DNA of 64,000 bases from JAWWOL01 sp963797535 (GTDB lineage Bacteria; Actinomycetota; Actinomycetes; JAWWOL01): positions 3,038,001-3,102,000 of the forward strand of contig CAWCPQ010000001.1 in NCBI GenBank assembly GCA_963797535.1, in the 5' to 3' direction. A program made the position numbers and the translations under genes. This document shows positions 1 through 7,609 of this stretch, one piece after another; positions within the stretch are counted from its first letter, which is position 1, and each line of letters starts with the position of its first letter. The notes under the pieces are model-generated. The model worked only from the letters and a program-made list of their open reading frames with translations. It was not told the origin of the DNA and did no database searches.

Positions 1-1
1 C

Positions 2-811
2 CGCATGGTCGGTCTGACCGGGCCCGGCACGACCTTCGCCGCGTCGTCGCTGAGCACCTCGACCGCACCGAAGTCCTTCCTTGGCACCGCACCGTCGATC
101 ACCCTCAACTCCGTCGACGGCTTCGGGCTGAACGGTGCCGGCAACGCGCAGGACCGGGCCCGCTGGGCTGCTGCGCTGCGCACGCTCTACAAGGGTCAGC
201 ACTCCTGGATCCTGGGCCCGGCGACCGCCACCCTGAACGCGATCAACACCACGTCGACGATGAAGGCGGCGGGCTACACGCCGGCCAACGGCGCCGTCTA
301 CCCGACCACCGGGCTGGCGAAGGCGCTGCGTGACGTGGCCCGGCTGATCAAGTCCGGCGTCGGGCTGCGGGTGGCCGCGATCGACATGGGCGACTGGGAC
401 ATGCACGTCAACCTGGGCGCTGCTGACAACGGCTGGATGCAGCGCCAGCTGCGCGACCTCAGCGGTGCGCTCGCCGCGTTCGCGACCGACATCGGTCCCG
501 GCATGCCGGGCGTCAACGTGGTCACGCTGAGCGAGTTCGGCCGGCGGATCGAGGAGAACGGCTCCGGCGGCGTCGACCACGGTCACGGCAACGCGATGTT
601 CCTCCTCGGCGCAGGCGTCAACGGTGGCCAGGTGGCCGGTCACTGGCCGGGCGTCGGGGCGGCGGTAAGCGACAACGGTGACCTCAAGGGCACCACCGAC
701 TACCGGACGGTTCTCGCCGAGCTGCTCGAGAAGCGCGGCGGACTCAGCGGCGCGACCGTCTTCCCCGGCCTGGCCAGCGGCCGCCTGGGCGTGATCAAGC
801 CGCGGGTCTAG
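2..811 (+). CDS. DUF1501 family protein, C-terminal part
   Basis: The reading frame is open from the first bases of the window, so the gene starts upstream and only about 269 C-terminal residues are seen. The segment GVNVVTLSEFGRR followed by DHGHGNAMFLLG is typical of DUF1501 proteins, a sulfatase/phosphatase-fold family often exported by Tat and often paired with DUF1800 genes. The DHGHGNA segment resembles the metal-binding part of that fold. The biochemical role of the family is not established. The gene ends 42 bases before the next one on the same strand. Family call fairly secure, function unknown. Confidence 0.85.
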   Translation, partial: RMVGLTGPGTTFAASSLSTSTAPKSFLGTAPSITLNSVDGFGLNGAGNAQDRARWAAALRTLYKGQHSWILGPATATLNAINTTSTMKAAGYTPANGAVYPTTGLAKALRDVARLIKSGVGLRVAAIDMGDWDMHVNLGAADNGWMQRQLRDLSGALAAFATDIGPGMPGVNVVTLSEFGRRIEENGSGGVDHGHGNAMFLLGAGVNGGQVAGHWPGVGAAVSDNGDLKGTTDYRTVLAELLEKRGGLSGATVFPGLASGRLGVIKPRV

Positions 812-853
812 CGGCCTGCGCTCGACCATGACTGCACGCGGCAGACTGGAGGC

Positions 854-1651
854 ATGGACCTTCAGCTGCTGGGCAAGCGCGCGATCGTGACCGGGGCCAG
901 CCGCGGTATCGGCCTGGCCATCGCCGATGCCCTCGCGGTCGAGGGTGCCGACGTGGCCATCGTGTCCCGTGGCTCGCAGGCGCTGCAGGAGGCCGCCGCC
1001 CGGCTGTCCGTCCACGGCACCCGCATCGTCGCCGTGACCGCCGACACGACCGATGACGAGCAGGTGCGCGACATGGTCGACTCGGTCGTCGCCGAGCTCG
1101 GCGGGGTCGACATCCTGGTCAACAGTGCGGCCACTCCGGCCAGCTCAGGCCCGACGCCGACGTTGGAGACGCTGACCGATGAGGCGCTGCACCGCGAGCT
1201 CGACACCAAGCTGGTCGGCTACCTGCGCTGCGCCAGAGCGGTGGCGCCGCACCTGAAGGCGCAGGGCTGGGGCCGGATCATCAGCATCTCGGGACTCAAC
1301 GCCCGCAACGCCGGATCGATCACGGGCTCGATCCGCAACGTGGCCGTCGCGGCGATGACCAAGAACCTTGCCGACGAGCTCGGGTCGTACGGGATCAACG
1401 TCACCGTCGTCCACCCCGGCACGACGGTGACCGAGCGGACGCCGGGGATGCTGCAGGCGCGTGCCGAGGCAGCCGGCGTGACGGTGGCGGAGATCGAGGC
1501 CGCCATGGCGGCGGGGGTCAGCATCGGCCGGCTGGTGACGGCGGCCGAGGTTGCCTCGGTCGTCACGTTTCTCGCCTCACCACGCAGTGTGGCGATCAAC
1601 GGTGACGCGATGGCGGCCGGCGGCGGTGCTCGGGGCCCGATCTACTACTAG
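854..1651 (+). CDS. SDR family NAD(P)-dependent oxidoreductase
   Basis: A 265-residue classical short-chain dehydrogenase. The N-terminal cofactor motif TGASRGIG (about residues 14-21) and the NSAA motif (about 90-93, the NNAG position) are present. The usual catalytic YxxxK pair is not clear: after ISISG the protein reads LNARNAGSITGSIRN, where YSASK is expected, so the Tyr/Lys appear to be replaced. This makes catalysis uncertain. The start is the ATG after a GGAGG-like site. The gene converges on the flavin reductase and overlaps its end by 4 nt. Substrate unknown; it may or may not belong to the adjacent sulfur cluster. Confidence 0.88.
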   Translation: MDLQLLGKRAIVTGASRGIGLAIADALAVEGADVAIVSRGSQALQEAAARLSVHGTRIVAVTADTTDDEQVRDMVDSVVAELGGVDILVNSAATPASSGPTPTLETLTDEALHRELDTKLVGYLRCARAVAPHLKAQGWGRIISISGLNARNAGSITGSIRNVAVAAMTKNLADELGSYGINVTVVHPGTTVTERTPGMLQARAEAAGVTVAEIEAAMAAGVSIGRLVTAAEVASVVTFLASPRSVAINGDAMAAGGGARGPIYY

Positions 1652-2145
1652 GGGTGCAACTTGGTGAACCCACCGTTGTGGTAGACCAACGGTCGGTGCT
1701 CGGGATGGTAGGCGGCGTCCACCACCTGACCGATGACGACGGCGTGGTCCCCGGCGTAGACCCGGGTCTCGATCCTGCAGATCATCCAGGCGAGCACGTC
1801 GTCGAGCACCGGAACGCCCCGCGACCCGAACTCCCAGTCGGTGCCCGGACCGAATCGTTCGGCACCCTTGCGGGCGAACCTTGCCGCCAGGTCCTGCTGG
1901 TGCTCGGCCAGCAGGTGTACGGCGACGTACTCAGTCTTGTCGACGGCCGACCAGCTCGACGACGTGTTGCTCAGGTTGAACGACAGCAACGGCGGTTCGA
2001 GCGAGAGGGCCACCAACGAGGTCGCGGTGAATCCGACCGGCCGCCCCTCGTCGGCCGTCGTGATCACCGCGACCCCGGCAGCGTGCCGCCGGAACAGCCC
2101 GCGGAACAGGTCGGGATCGAGCGAGGTGTGGTCGATGACGGTCAC
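1648..2145 (-). CDS. flavin reductase domain protein (FMN reductase component)
   Basis: A 165-residue protein of the flavin reductase/DIM6-NTAB family. The family hallmarks are FRRHAAGVAVITT near the N-terminus, GFTATS and SLEPPLLSFNL. These enzymes use NAD(P)H to reduce FMN and pass FMNH2 to a two-component monooxygenase. It is the last gene of the minus-strand organosulfur unit. Its GTG start overlaps the alpha/beta hydrolase stop by 4 nt, implying translational coupling. Its likely partners are the SsuD-like monooxygenases at 2852-3976 and 11523-12662 and the acyl-CoA-dehydrogenase-like oxygenase at 3978-5096, all of which would need reduced flavin. The partner assignment is inference. Confidence 0.92.
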   Translation of the reverse strand: MTVIDHTSLDPDLFRGLFRRHAAGVAVITTADEGRPVGFTATSLVALSLEPPLLSFNLSNTSSSWSAVDKTEYVAVHLLAEHQQDLAARFARKGAERFGPGTDWEFGSRGVPVLDDVLAWMICRIETRVYAGDHAVVIGQVVDAAYHPEHRPLVYHNGGFTKLHP

Positions 2146-2855
2146 GCCGACCTCGTGACGATCGCCGGGGCGTCCGGAGCCAGCCGGACCCGCTCGAGGA
2201 ACTGCACGATCTCCGCGGCGACCGACCGGTGCGCGAGGTCGTTGAGCACGTCGTGCCGGCCACCGTTGATGGCGACGAAGCTGGCGCCGGGCAGCAGGTC
2301 CGCGACGGCAGCAGCTTCGGCGAGCGGCGTGACCGGGTCGGCGTCACCGTGCAGGACCAGGACCGGTCCGGCAAAGGCGTCCACCGTCAGTGACTCGGGC
2401 ACGGGCTGCTCGAGGCCGCCGCGCTCGAACCGGTCGTCGTTGGTGAGCCTGGCGCGGTGCGCCGGGCACGCCGTGCGGGCTTCGAGCTCGGCCTCCCAGT
2501 CCGGGACCGTGGCCCTGCCTGGCAGGCTCGCGACGACGACCGCCGAGACCAGATCCCCTGCCCGTACGGCAATCTGGAGCGCCTCGAGGGCACCGGTGTC
2601 CGACCCGAGCAGGACCAACGGCCGGTCAGAGGACTCGAGGCTGCGGACGAGATCGACCAGGTCGTCGATCGGCGTGGACGCCAGCACGTCCAGGGCCACG
2701 ACGACATAGGCGTCGTACGCGAGCCGCCTGCCCAGCCGCTCGTAGACCTCGCCGTGCTCGCCCCTGCCGGGCACGACGACGACGGTTCCCCTGCGCAGCA
2801 AGCCTTGTGCAGGCTCCCAGCGCTCGGCAATGCGAGGTGCGAAGGTGACGGTCAT
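2142..2855 (-). CDS. alpha/beta hydrolase
   Basis: A 237-residue alpha/beta-hydrolase-fold protein. VVVPGRGEHGEVYERLG gives the oxyanion-hole region. The nucleophile elbow reads LLGSDTGALEAL, where the G-x-Nuc-x-G pattern places Asp rather than Ser in the nucleophile position. VLHGDADPVTP carries a likely acid, and GGRHDVLND the catalytic His. An Asp nucleophile is known in haloalkane dehalogenases and epoxide hydrolases, so ester hydrolysis is not assured. It overlaps both neighbours by 4 nt in the organosulfur operon, which suggests it acts on a product of the monooxygenases. Confidence 0.85.
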   Translation of the reverse strand: MTVTFAPRIAERWEPAQGLLRRGTVVVVPGRGEHGEVYERLGRRLAYDAYVVVALDVLASTPIDDLVDLVRSLESSDRPLVLLGSDTGALEALQIAVRAGDLVSAVVVASLPGRATVPDWEAELEARTACPAHRARLTNDDRFERGGLEQPVPESLTVDAFAGPVLVLHGDADPVTPLAEAAAVADLLPGASFVAINGGRHDVLNDLAHRSVAAEIVQFLERVRLAPDAPAIVTRSA

Positions 2856-3976
2856 CGTGCTGCTCCGATCGGCTCACGGGTGGTGGTGGCAGTGAGCGCG
2901 CGGTGGGCGAGCTCCTGTCGTACGAGGGGCAGCAGGTGCCGGCCGTAGTCGACCGCGTCGTTCAGCGGGTCGTAGCCACGGATGAGCAGCGTGGTCGCAC
3001 CGAGGTCGACGTAGTCGAGCAGCGCAGCGGCGACGGTCTCGGGAGTGCCGACCAGGGCGGTGGAGTTGCCGGCAGCGCCGGTGGCCACCGACGTCGGTGT
3101 CCAGAGGGCGCGGTCGTGCAGCTCGCCCTTGGCCGCAGCGGCGAGAAGCCTTTGTGAGCCGACATTCTCGGGGGCGCCTGCTCCGCGGAACCGCGCGATC
3201 TGCTCCTGGAAACCCTCGCGGGTGGACGTGATCCGGTCGAGGATGCGGTGAGCCCGCTCCCAGGCGAGGTCCTCGGTGGCGCCGAGGATCGGGCGGAAGG
3301 AGACGCTGATGCCGGGAGCGTCCGTGCGGCCGGCTGCCGCGGCCGACGCACGGACCGAGGCGATCTGCTCGGCGGTCTCCGCAAGCGGTTCGCCCCACAG
3401 CGCGTAGGTGTCGGCCTGCTTGCCGCCGACCCGGTAGGCGGCCTCGGAGGAGCCGCCGAAGTAGACCGGGATCGTGTCGACCGGGTGCACGCCGGCCACG
3501 AAGTCCTCGAACGTGTAGAACCGGCCCTCGTGGCTGAACGGCGCGGTCGAGGTCCACGTCCTGCGCACGATGTCGAGGTACTCGTCGGTGCGGGCGTAGC
3601 GGTCGTCCTTGCTCAGGTAGTCACCCTCGCGGCGCTGCTCCGCGTCGTTGCCGCCGGTGATGATGTGGATCGCGACCCGGCCGCCGGAGAGCTGGTCGAG
3701 AGTCGCGAACCCCTTGGCGGCCCAGGTCGGGAAGACGAAGCCGGGCCGGTGGGCGATCAGGACGCCCAGCCGCTCGGTGGCGTTGAGCGCTGCGGAGGCA
3801 ACGAGGTTGGCCTCCGGCGACGGCGATCCGTACGCCACCAGCACGCGGTCGAAGCCGGCGTCCTCGTGCGCACGGGAGAACCGCTTGATGTAGTCCGGGT
3901 CGATGAACGGGCCGGTCGGCCGGTGGATCTCCGACTCATGGCGGGTGCTGATCATTCCAACGAAGTCGACTGACAT
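2852..3976 (-). CDS. LLM-class FMNH2-dependent monooxygenase (SsuD-like)
   Basis: A bacterial-luciferase-like monooxygenase of about 374 residues. Family signatures include VLIAHRPGFVFPTWAAK, SGGRVAIHIITGGNDAEQRR and IPVYFGGSS, matching the alkanesulfonate monooxygenase branch. These enzymes use FMNH2 and O2 to cleave C-S bonds and release sulfite. The ATG at 3976 is preferred over an upstream in-frame GTG at 3985 because AAAGGTGG lies at normal distance from it. It follows the dehydrogenase-like gene by 1 nt and overlaps the hydrolase by 4 nt. A close paralogue lies at 11523-12662. The exact sulfur substrate is unknown. Confidence 0.92.
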   Translation of the reverse strand: MSVDFVGMISTRHESEIHRPTGPFIDPDYIKRFSRAHEDAGFDRVLVAYGSPSPEANLVASAALNATERLGVLIAHRPGFVFPTWAAKGFATLDQLSGGRVAIHIITGGNDAEQRREGDYLSKDDRYARTDEYLDIVRRTWTSTAPFSHEGRFYTFEDFVAGVHPVDTIPVYFGGSSEAAYRVGGKQADTYALWGEPLAETAEQIASVRASAAAAGRTDAPGISVSFRPILGATEDLAWERAHRILDRITSTREGFQEQIARFRGAGAPENVGSQRLLAAAAKGELHDRALWTPTSVATGAAGNSTALVGTPETVAAALLDYVDLGATTLLIRGYDPLNDAVDYGRHLLPLVRQELAHRALTATTTREPIGAAR

Positions 3977-3977
3977 G

Positions 3978-5096
3978 TCAGCCACCTTTCCGGGAGAGCG
4001 CGGCCCGGCCGGCCGCGCTGATGATGACGTCGTCCTGGGGGGTGTGCACGCGGCTGCAGAGCACGTCGCGGTAGTGGCGTTGAAGAGGTTGGGTACGGGT
4101 GAGCCCGTGGTTTCCGGTGAGCGAGATCGCTTGCTCCACAGCGGTTATCGCCGCCCGCGTCCCGAGCGTCTTCGCCCCCGGAGCCTCGGCGACGGCGGTG
4201 GCGTCGCCGGCGTCGACCCGCTCAGCGAGGGCCCGGACGAGACTGCGCGTGCCGTTGAGCGAGATCTCGATCTCACCCACCGCTGCCTGGAACCGTGGCA
4301 GGGTCGCGAGCGGGGCGCCGAGGTTGGTCGGCACCCGCTCGTGCAGGAACGTGGTCAGCCAGTCGGCAGCGGCCTCGGCGACGCCGAGGTAGAGCGCCGT
4401 CAGGCCGAGCGCGTTCCAGGCCGTGATCTCGTCCGACCTGGCCGGCGCTGTTCCGTGCTCGACCAGGCCGATCGTCGCGTCCGAGGCGACCGGCACGTCG
4501 GTGAACACGACGTCGTCGCTGCGGCTGGCTCGCAGGCCCAGGTGGTCCCAGGTCGGCAGGACGCAGATGCCGGGGGCGTCAGCGCTGACGATGAACCCAC
4601 CCACCCGTACCGGGTCCTCGTCCGTACGAGCCCAGACCACCATCCAGCGCAGCGCCTCGGCACCGGTGGAGAAGATCTTGCGGCCGGACAGCGACCACTG
4701 GTCACCGCTGCGCCGTGCGATGGTCTCCGGCAGCCCACCGCGCGCAGGTGTGCCGAGGTCCGGCTCGACCCGCAGGCTGTTCAGGAGGACTGGGCCTTCG
4801 AGGCCGGCAGCGACCACCTCACGGTAGAGCTCGTCCGGCCAGCCGCCGAGTCGGGCCTGGGCAGCGTGGGTGAACAGCGTCATCGACGTGACGAGGGCGA
4901 CGGACGGGTCGCCCTTGCCCACCGTCCGCAGGATCTCGACCGTGTCGGCGAGACCGACTCCACGGCCGCCGTACGCGCGTCCGACCGTTGCGTTCAGGTA
5001 GCCCGCGCGATGAACGGCCTCGACTCCCTCGTACGGGAAGGTCGCCTCGGTGTCGTGCTCCGCCGCCCTTGCGGCGAGCACGTCCGTGACGGTCAT
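3978..5096 (-). CDS. acyl-CoA dehydrogenase-like flavin monooxygenase (DszC/SfnB-type)
   Basis: A 372-residue protein with the acyl-CoA dehydrogenase fold. GRAYGGRGVGLADTVEILR is in the N-terminal domain, SGRKIFSTGAEALRWMVV in the middle beta domain, and SLTGNHGLTRTQPLQRHYRD at the C-terminus. The last motif is typical of the DszC/SfnB group, in which the fold serves as an FMNH2-dependent monooxygenase of sulfur or nitrogen compounds rather than a dehydrogenase. Its place between a cupin and an SsuD-like gene, under a cysteine-type leader, supports a role in sulfone or thiophene-like sulfur release. The start ATG overlaps the cupin stop (ATGA). Oxygenase versus dehydrogenase is inferred from context. 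Confidence 0.88.
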   Translation of the reverse strand: MTVTDVLAARAAEHDTEATFPYEGVEAVHRAGYLNATVGRAYGGRGVGLADTVEILRTVGKGDPSVALVTSMTLFTHAAQARLGGWPDELYREVVAAGLEGPVLLNSLRVEPDLGTPARGGLPETIARRSGDQWSLSGRKIFSTGAEALRWMVVWARTDEDPVRVGGFIVSADAPGICVLPTWDHLGLRASRSDDVVFTDVPVASDATIGLVEHGTAPARSDEITAWNALGLTALYLGVAEAAADWLTTFLHERVPTNLGAPLATLPRFQAAVGEIEISLNGTRSLVRALAERVDAGDATAVAEAPGAKTLGTRAAITAVEQAISLTGNHGLTRTQPLQRHYRDVLCSRVHTPQDDVIISAAGRAALSRKGG

Positions 5097-5512
5097 GACG
5101 AGAGCGCCTCGAGGTTGACCACGATCGCCTCCTGGGTGCTGCGGGCGATCACGACCACGGCCTCGACCTGCGGGTCGGGGTTCTCCTCGCGGTGCGGCAC
5201 GAACGGCGGCACGAAGATGTAGTCGCCGGCTTTGGTGACGATGCGCACCTCGTGGCCGTCCTCGAGGAAGACGAACTCAGGCGTCCCACTGACCACGTAG
5301 ATCGCCGTCTCCGACTCGCCGTGGTGGTGGTTGGCCGAGGTCAGGCCGGGCGCGACGTGGGTCTGCCCGAGCCAGAGCTTGGAGCTGCCCACGGTGGAGC
5401 CGCTCACGCCGGCGTAGCGGCGCATGCCGGAGGTCTGGGCTGTCTCGGGATCGAGCTTGCTCGGGGGGATGTGGTGGAGAACGGCGGACGAGTGAAAGGG
5501 GTCGGGCGACAA
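5093..5512 (-). CDS. cupin domain protein
   Basis: A 139-residue single-domain cupin. SANHHHGESETAIYVVSG is the first cupin motif with its His cluster and Glu, and GDYIFVPPFVPHREENP is the second motif with the second-site His. Such proteins bind a metal and may be dioxygenases, isomerases or binding proteins. This is the first structural gene after the minus-strand leader peptide, about 90 nt beyond the leader stop. The start is TTG with GGAG 8 nt upstream; a later start cannot be excluded. The motif is intact, but the substrate is unknown. Confidence 0.82.
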   Translation of the reverse strand: MSPDPFHSSAVLHHIPPSKLDPETAQTSGMRRYAGVSGSTVGSSKLWLGQTHVAPGLTSANHHHGESETAIYVVSGTPEFVFLEDGHEVRIVTKAGDYIFVPPFVPHREENPDPQVEAVVVIARSTQEAIVVNLEALSS

Positions 5513-5601
5513 AGGAAGGCTCCGAATGAGGCAGTACCGGCGCGTGCGTCACTCGCCGCGCGAGGGTCGCGGGCGATCGCAAGCAGAGGACGCGAGGGAG
5601 G

Positions 5602-5682
5602 CTAGAGCCCCGGACAGGCGGCAGACGTGACCCGGAGCAGGTCAATGTGACCCCGGGTAACGAGGATGATCGTCTGCGGCAT
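5602..5682 (-). CDS. leader peptide of the cysteine-attenuator type, leaderless (minus unit)
   Basis: A 26-codon ORF whose C-terminal part reads TRGHIDLLRVTSAACPGL and then stops. The R-x-H/C-I-D-L-x-R-V-x-S-x-x-C pattern is the conserved actinobacterial leader peptide found before sulfur-assimilation genes, in which Cys codons near the stop sense charged tRNA-Cys. The ATG lies 6 nt after the -10 element of the minus promoter, so the A is the predicted transcription start and the message is leaderless. It precedes the cupin-monooxygenase operon. This copy has only one Cys codon near its end, unlike the CCC of the plus-strand leader. Confidence 0.85.
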   Translation of the reverse strand: MPQTIILVTRGHIDLLRVTSAACPGL

Positions 5683-5688
5683 AGGCCA

Positions 5689-5716
5689 AAAGTACCGGCT
5701 GGTCAGGCAATGTCAA
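5689..5716 (-). promoter_or_regulatory. promoter of the minus-strand sulfur operon
   Basis: Reading the minus strand, TTGACA (5716-5711), a 16-nt spacer and TACTTT (5694-5689) form a near-consensus housekeeping promoter. The next ATG starts 6 nt downstream. It is arranged back-to-back with the plus-strand promoter, the two -35 hexamers lying about 17 nt apart. Confidence 0.75.
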
Positions 5717-5733
5717 GGGATCCAGCGGTCTAT

Positions 5734-5762
5734 TTGACAAATCCTGCCTAGAAGGTCAAGAT
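5734..5762 (+). promoter_or_regulatory. promoter of the plus-strand ABC-transporter operon
   Basis: TTGACA (5734-5739), a 17-nt spacer and CAAGAT (5757-5762) resemble a housekeeping promoter with a weak -10. The expected start at about 5769 is the A of the leader-peptide ATG, indicating a leaderless transcript. Confidence 0.7.
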
Positions 5763-5768
5763 TGCGCC

Positions 5769-5846
5769 ATGCCTTCCGCTCCGCTCGTCCGTCGCCGGTG
5801 TATCGACCTGGCCCGGACGTCCAGCTGTTGTTGTCGTCGTCTTTGA
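5769..5846 (+). CDS. poly-Cys leader peptide, cysteine-attenuator type (plus unit)
   Basis: A 25-residue ORF ending RRRCIDLARTSSCCCRRL followed by TGA. It matches the actinobacterial sulfur leader-peptide motif and ends with three consecutive TGT Cys codons just before the stop. Poly-Cys leaderless short ORFs of this kind act in mycobacteria as cysteine-responsive attenuators of the downstream operon. Here the downstream operon is the ABC importer plus SsuD-like gene, starting 171 nt later. The ATG coincides with the predicted +1. The long untranslated stretch 5847-6017 presumably folds into the alternative structures, but I did not resolve a clear terminator. Confidence 0.88.
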   Translation: MPSAPLVRRRCIDLARTSSCCCRRL

Positions 5847-6017
5847 GCGACCGGCACCTGCCCGACCGCGCCTGAGCCGAGTTTTCGCTCCGCGCTCCTG
5901 ACCTTCCCCGGTACGAGCTCCTCACTTCCGTGTGCCCGGTTCGCTGTTGCAGCGCCGGGTGCTGCGCCGTTCCTGCCGTTCCCCCGCGAACACCAATCCC
6001 AGAGAAGGACTGTCCCG

Positions 6018-7607
6018 ATGTCTGCCCCACGCCTGCTCCACCGCCGAACAACGGCCCTCGCCGCAAGTCTTGTCGTCCTCTCGTTGGGCGCCGCGGCCTG
6101 CCAGTCCAGCACCAAGCTGACGGCTGCCGGCTCCTCAGCCAGCGGCGGCACCACTGGTGCCCCGGTCAGCCAGGGTGGTGGCAGCGGAACTCTCAACTGG
6201 GAGTGGCAGCTGCCGACGTCGTGGGACCCGGTCACCTCGACTGCCGGCTGGGACGTGCACGTGCTGTCCCTGGTCTACAGCTCGATCACCGGTCTCGACC
6301 CGAGCGGCAAGGCGGTCCCGGCCGTGGCAACGGCCTGGAAGTACGGTGCGGACGGCAAGAGCGTCACCTTCACCCTGCAGCCGGGACTGAAGTTCAGCGA
6401 CGGCACGCCGCTCGATGCTGCCGCCGTGAAGACCAACCTTGAGCGGGGCCGTGACTTCCCCAACTCGCGGATCGCCTCGCAGCTCAGGGAGGTCAAGGCC
6501 GTCGTCGTCAAGAGCCCGACCTCCGTCGAGCTCGACCTGGCCCAGGTGGACTATCAGATCCCCAACCTGCTCGCGGGCAAGACCGGCATGCTGGTGAGCC
6601 CGGCCGCGATCGCCAAGAACGCTGCCGGTCTGAGCACGCACCCGGTCGGCGACGGCCCGTTCACGCTGACCGCCTACGTCCCGGACTCCCACGCCGACCT
6701 CGTACGCAATCCGGGCTACTACAACGCCGACGACATCAAGCTGGCGAAGTTCTCGGTCAAGCTGATCAACGAGCCGCAGCAGATCCTCGCGGCGCTGCAG
6801 TCCGGTGACGTCAACGTGGCTGTGATCCCCGGCAGCCTGGCCAAGTCGGCACAGGCGGCCGGCTTCACCCTCAACGAGATCCCGGCGCTGACGGTGAACA
6901 CCTTGGACGTCAACACGAACAAGGCGCCGTTCAACAACCCCAAGGTGCTCGAGGCTGTCAACTACGCCATCGACCGGCAGGCGCTCGTGGACACTCAGGA
7001 GTTCGGCCACGGAACCCCGTCGTACCAGCCGTTCCCGAAGGGGTACGTCGGTTACGACGCGTCGCTGGAGAACCTGTACCCACACGACCCGGCCAAGGCG
7101 AAGGCGCTGCTCGCGGCGGCCGGCTACCCGAACGGCCTGAGCTTCAAGCTCACCACGTCCAAGGCGACCGGCACCGCCGAGCAGCTGCAGTCCCAGCTCA
7201 AGGAAGCCGGCTTCAACGTCACCCTCGACGTGATCCCGGCAGACCAGTTCACCAATGTGGTCTACGTCAACAAGACGGCAGCGATTGCGCTTGACGGGAC
7301 GGCCGGCCGCGAGTCGCCGCTGCAGATGCTCGACGTGCTCTACAGCCCGGCCGGCCTGATGAACGCCACGGCTGCTCAGCCGGCTGACGTCGGTGCGCTG
7401 TTCAACAAGGTGCGCGGCGTCTCGCTCGACTCGCCGGAGTACGCGGCCACCCTGCAGGCGGCCGTCGCCAGCGCCGTCAAGAGCCCGACCAGCCCGCACA
7501 TCTGGCTCTACGCCTACCCCCGACTGCTCGCCACCAGCAAGAAGGTCACGGACCTGCAGTCCGACCTCGTGGTGCAGCGGTTCGAGGGCACGCAGGTCGC
7601 GCAGTAG
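6018..7607 (+). CDS. ABC transporter substrate-binding lipoprotein, SBP_bac_5 (peptide/nickel) family
   Basis: A 529-residue binding protein. The first 30 residues are a lipoprotein signal with lipobox LGAAAC, so Cys would be lipidated and the protein anchored outside the membrane. Family landmarks are TSWDPVTSTAGWDVHVLSLVY, FTLQPGLKFSDGTPLDAAAV and VLEAVNYAIDRQALVD. SBP_bac_5 proteins bind oligopeptides, glutathione, opines or other solutes. Under a cysteine-type leader and beside desulfurization enzymes, the ligand here is probably a sulfur compound (inference). RBS AGAAGGAC precedes the ATG. It is the first gene of a complete importer. Confidence 0.94.
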   Translation: MSAPRLLHRRTTALAASLVVLSLGAAACQSSTKLTAAGSSASGGTTGAPVSQGGGSGTLNWEWQLPTSWDPVTSTAGWDVHVLSLVYSSITGLDPSGKAVPAVATAWKYGADGKSVTFTLQPGLKFSDGTPLDAAAVKTNLERGRDFPNSRIASQLREVKAVVVKSPTSVELDLAQVDYQIPNLLAGKTGMLVSPAAIAKNAAGLSTHPVGDGPFTLTAYVPDSHADLVRNPGYYNADDIKLAKFSVKLINEPQQILAALQSGDVNVAVIPGSLAKSAQAAGFTLNEIPALTVNTLDVNTNKAPFNNPKVLEAVNYAIDRQALVDTQEFGHGTPSYQPFPKGYVGYDASLENLYPHDPAKAKALLAAAGYPNGLSFKLTTSKATGTAEQLQSQLKEAGFNVTLDVIPADQFTNVVYVNKTAAIALDGTAGRESPLQMLDVLYSPAGLMNATAAQPADVGALFNKVRGVSLDSPEYAATLQAAVASAVKSPTSPHIWLYAYPRLLATSKKVTDLQSDLVVQRFEGTQVAQ

Positions 7608-7609
7608 TC

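Noticed and set aside
5513..6017. A SAM-type riboswitch before the sulfur operons
   Set aside because: No SAM-I, SAM-II or SAM-IV core sequence was found. The leader-peptide ORFs explain the region better.
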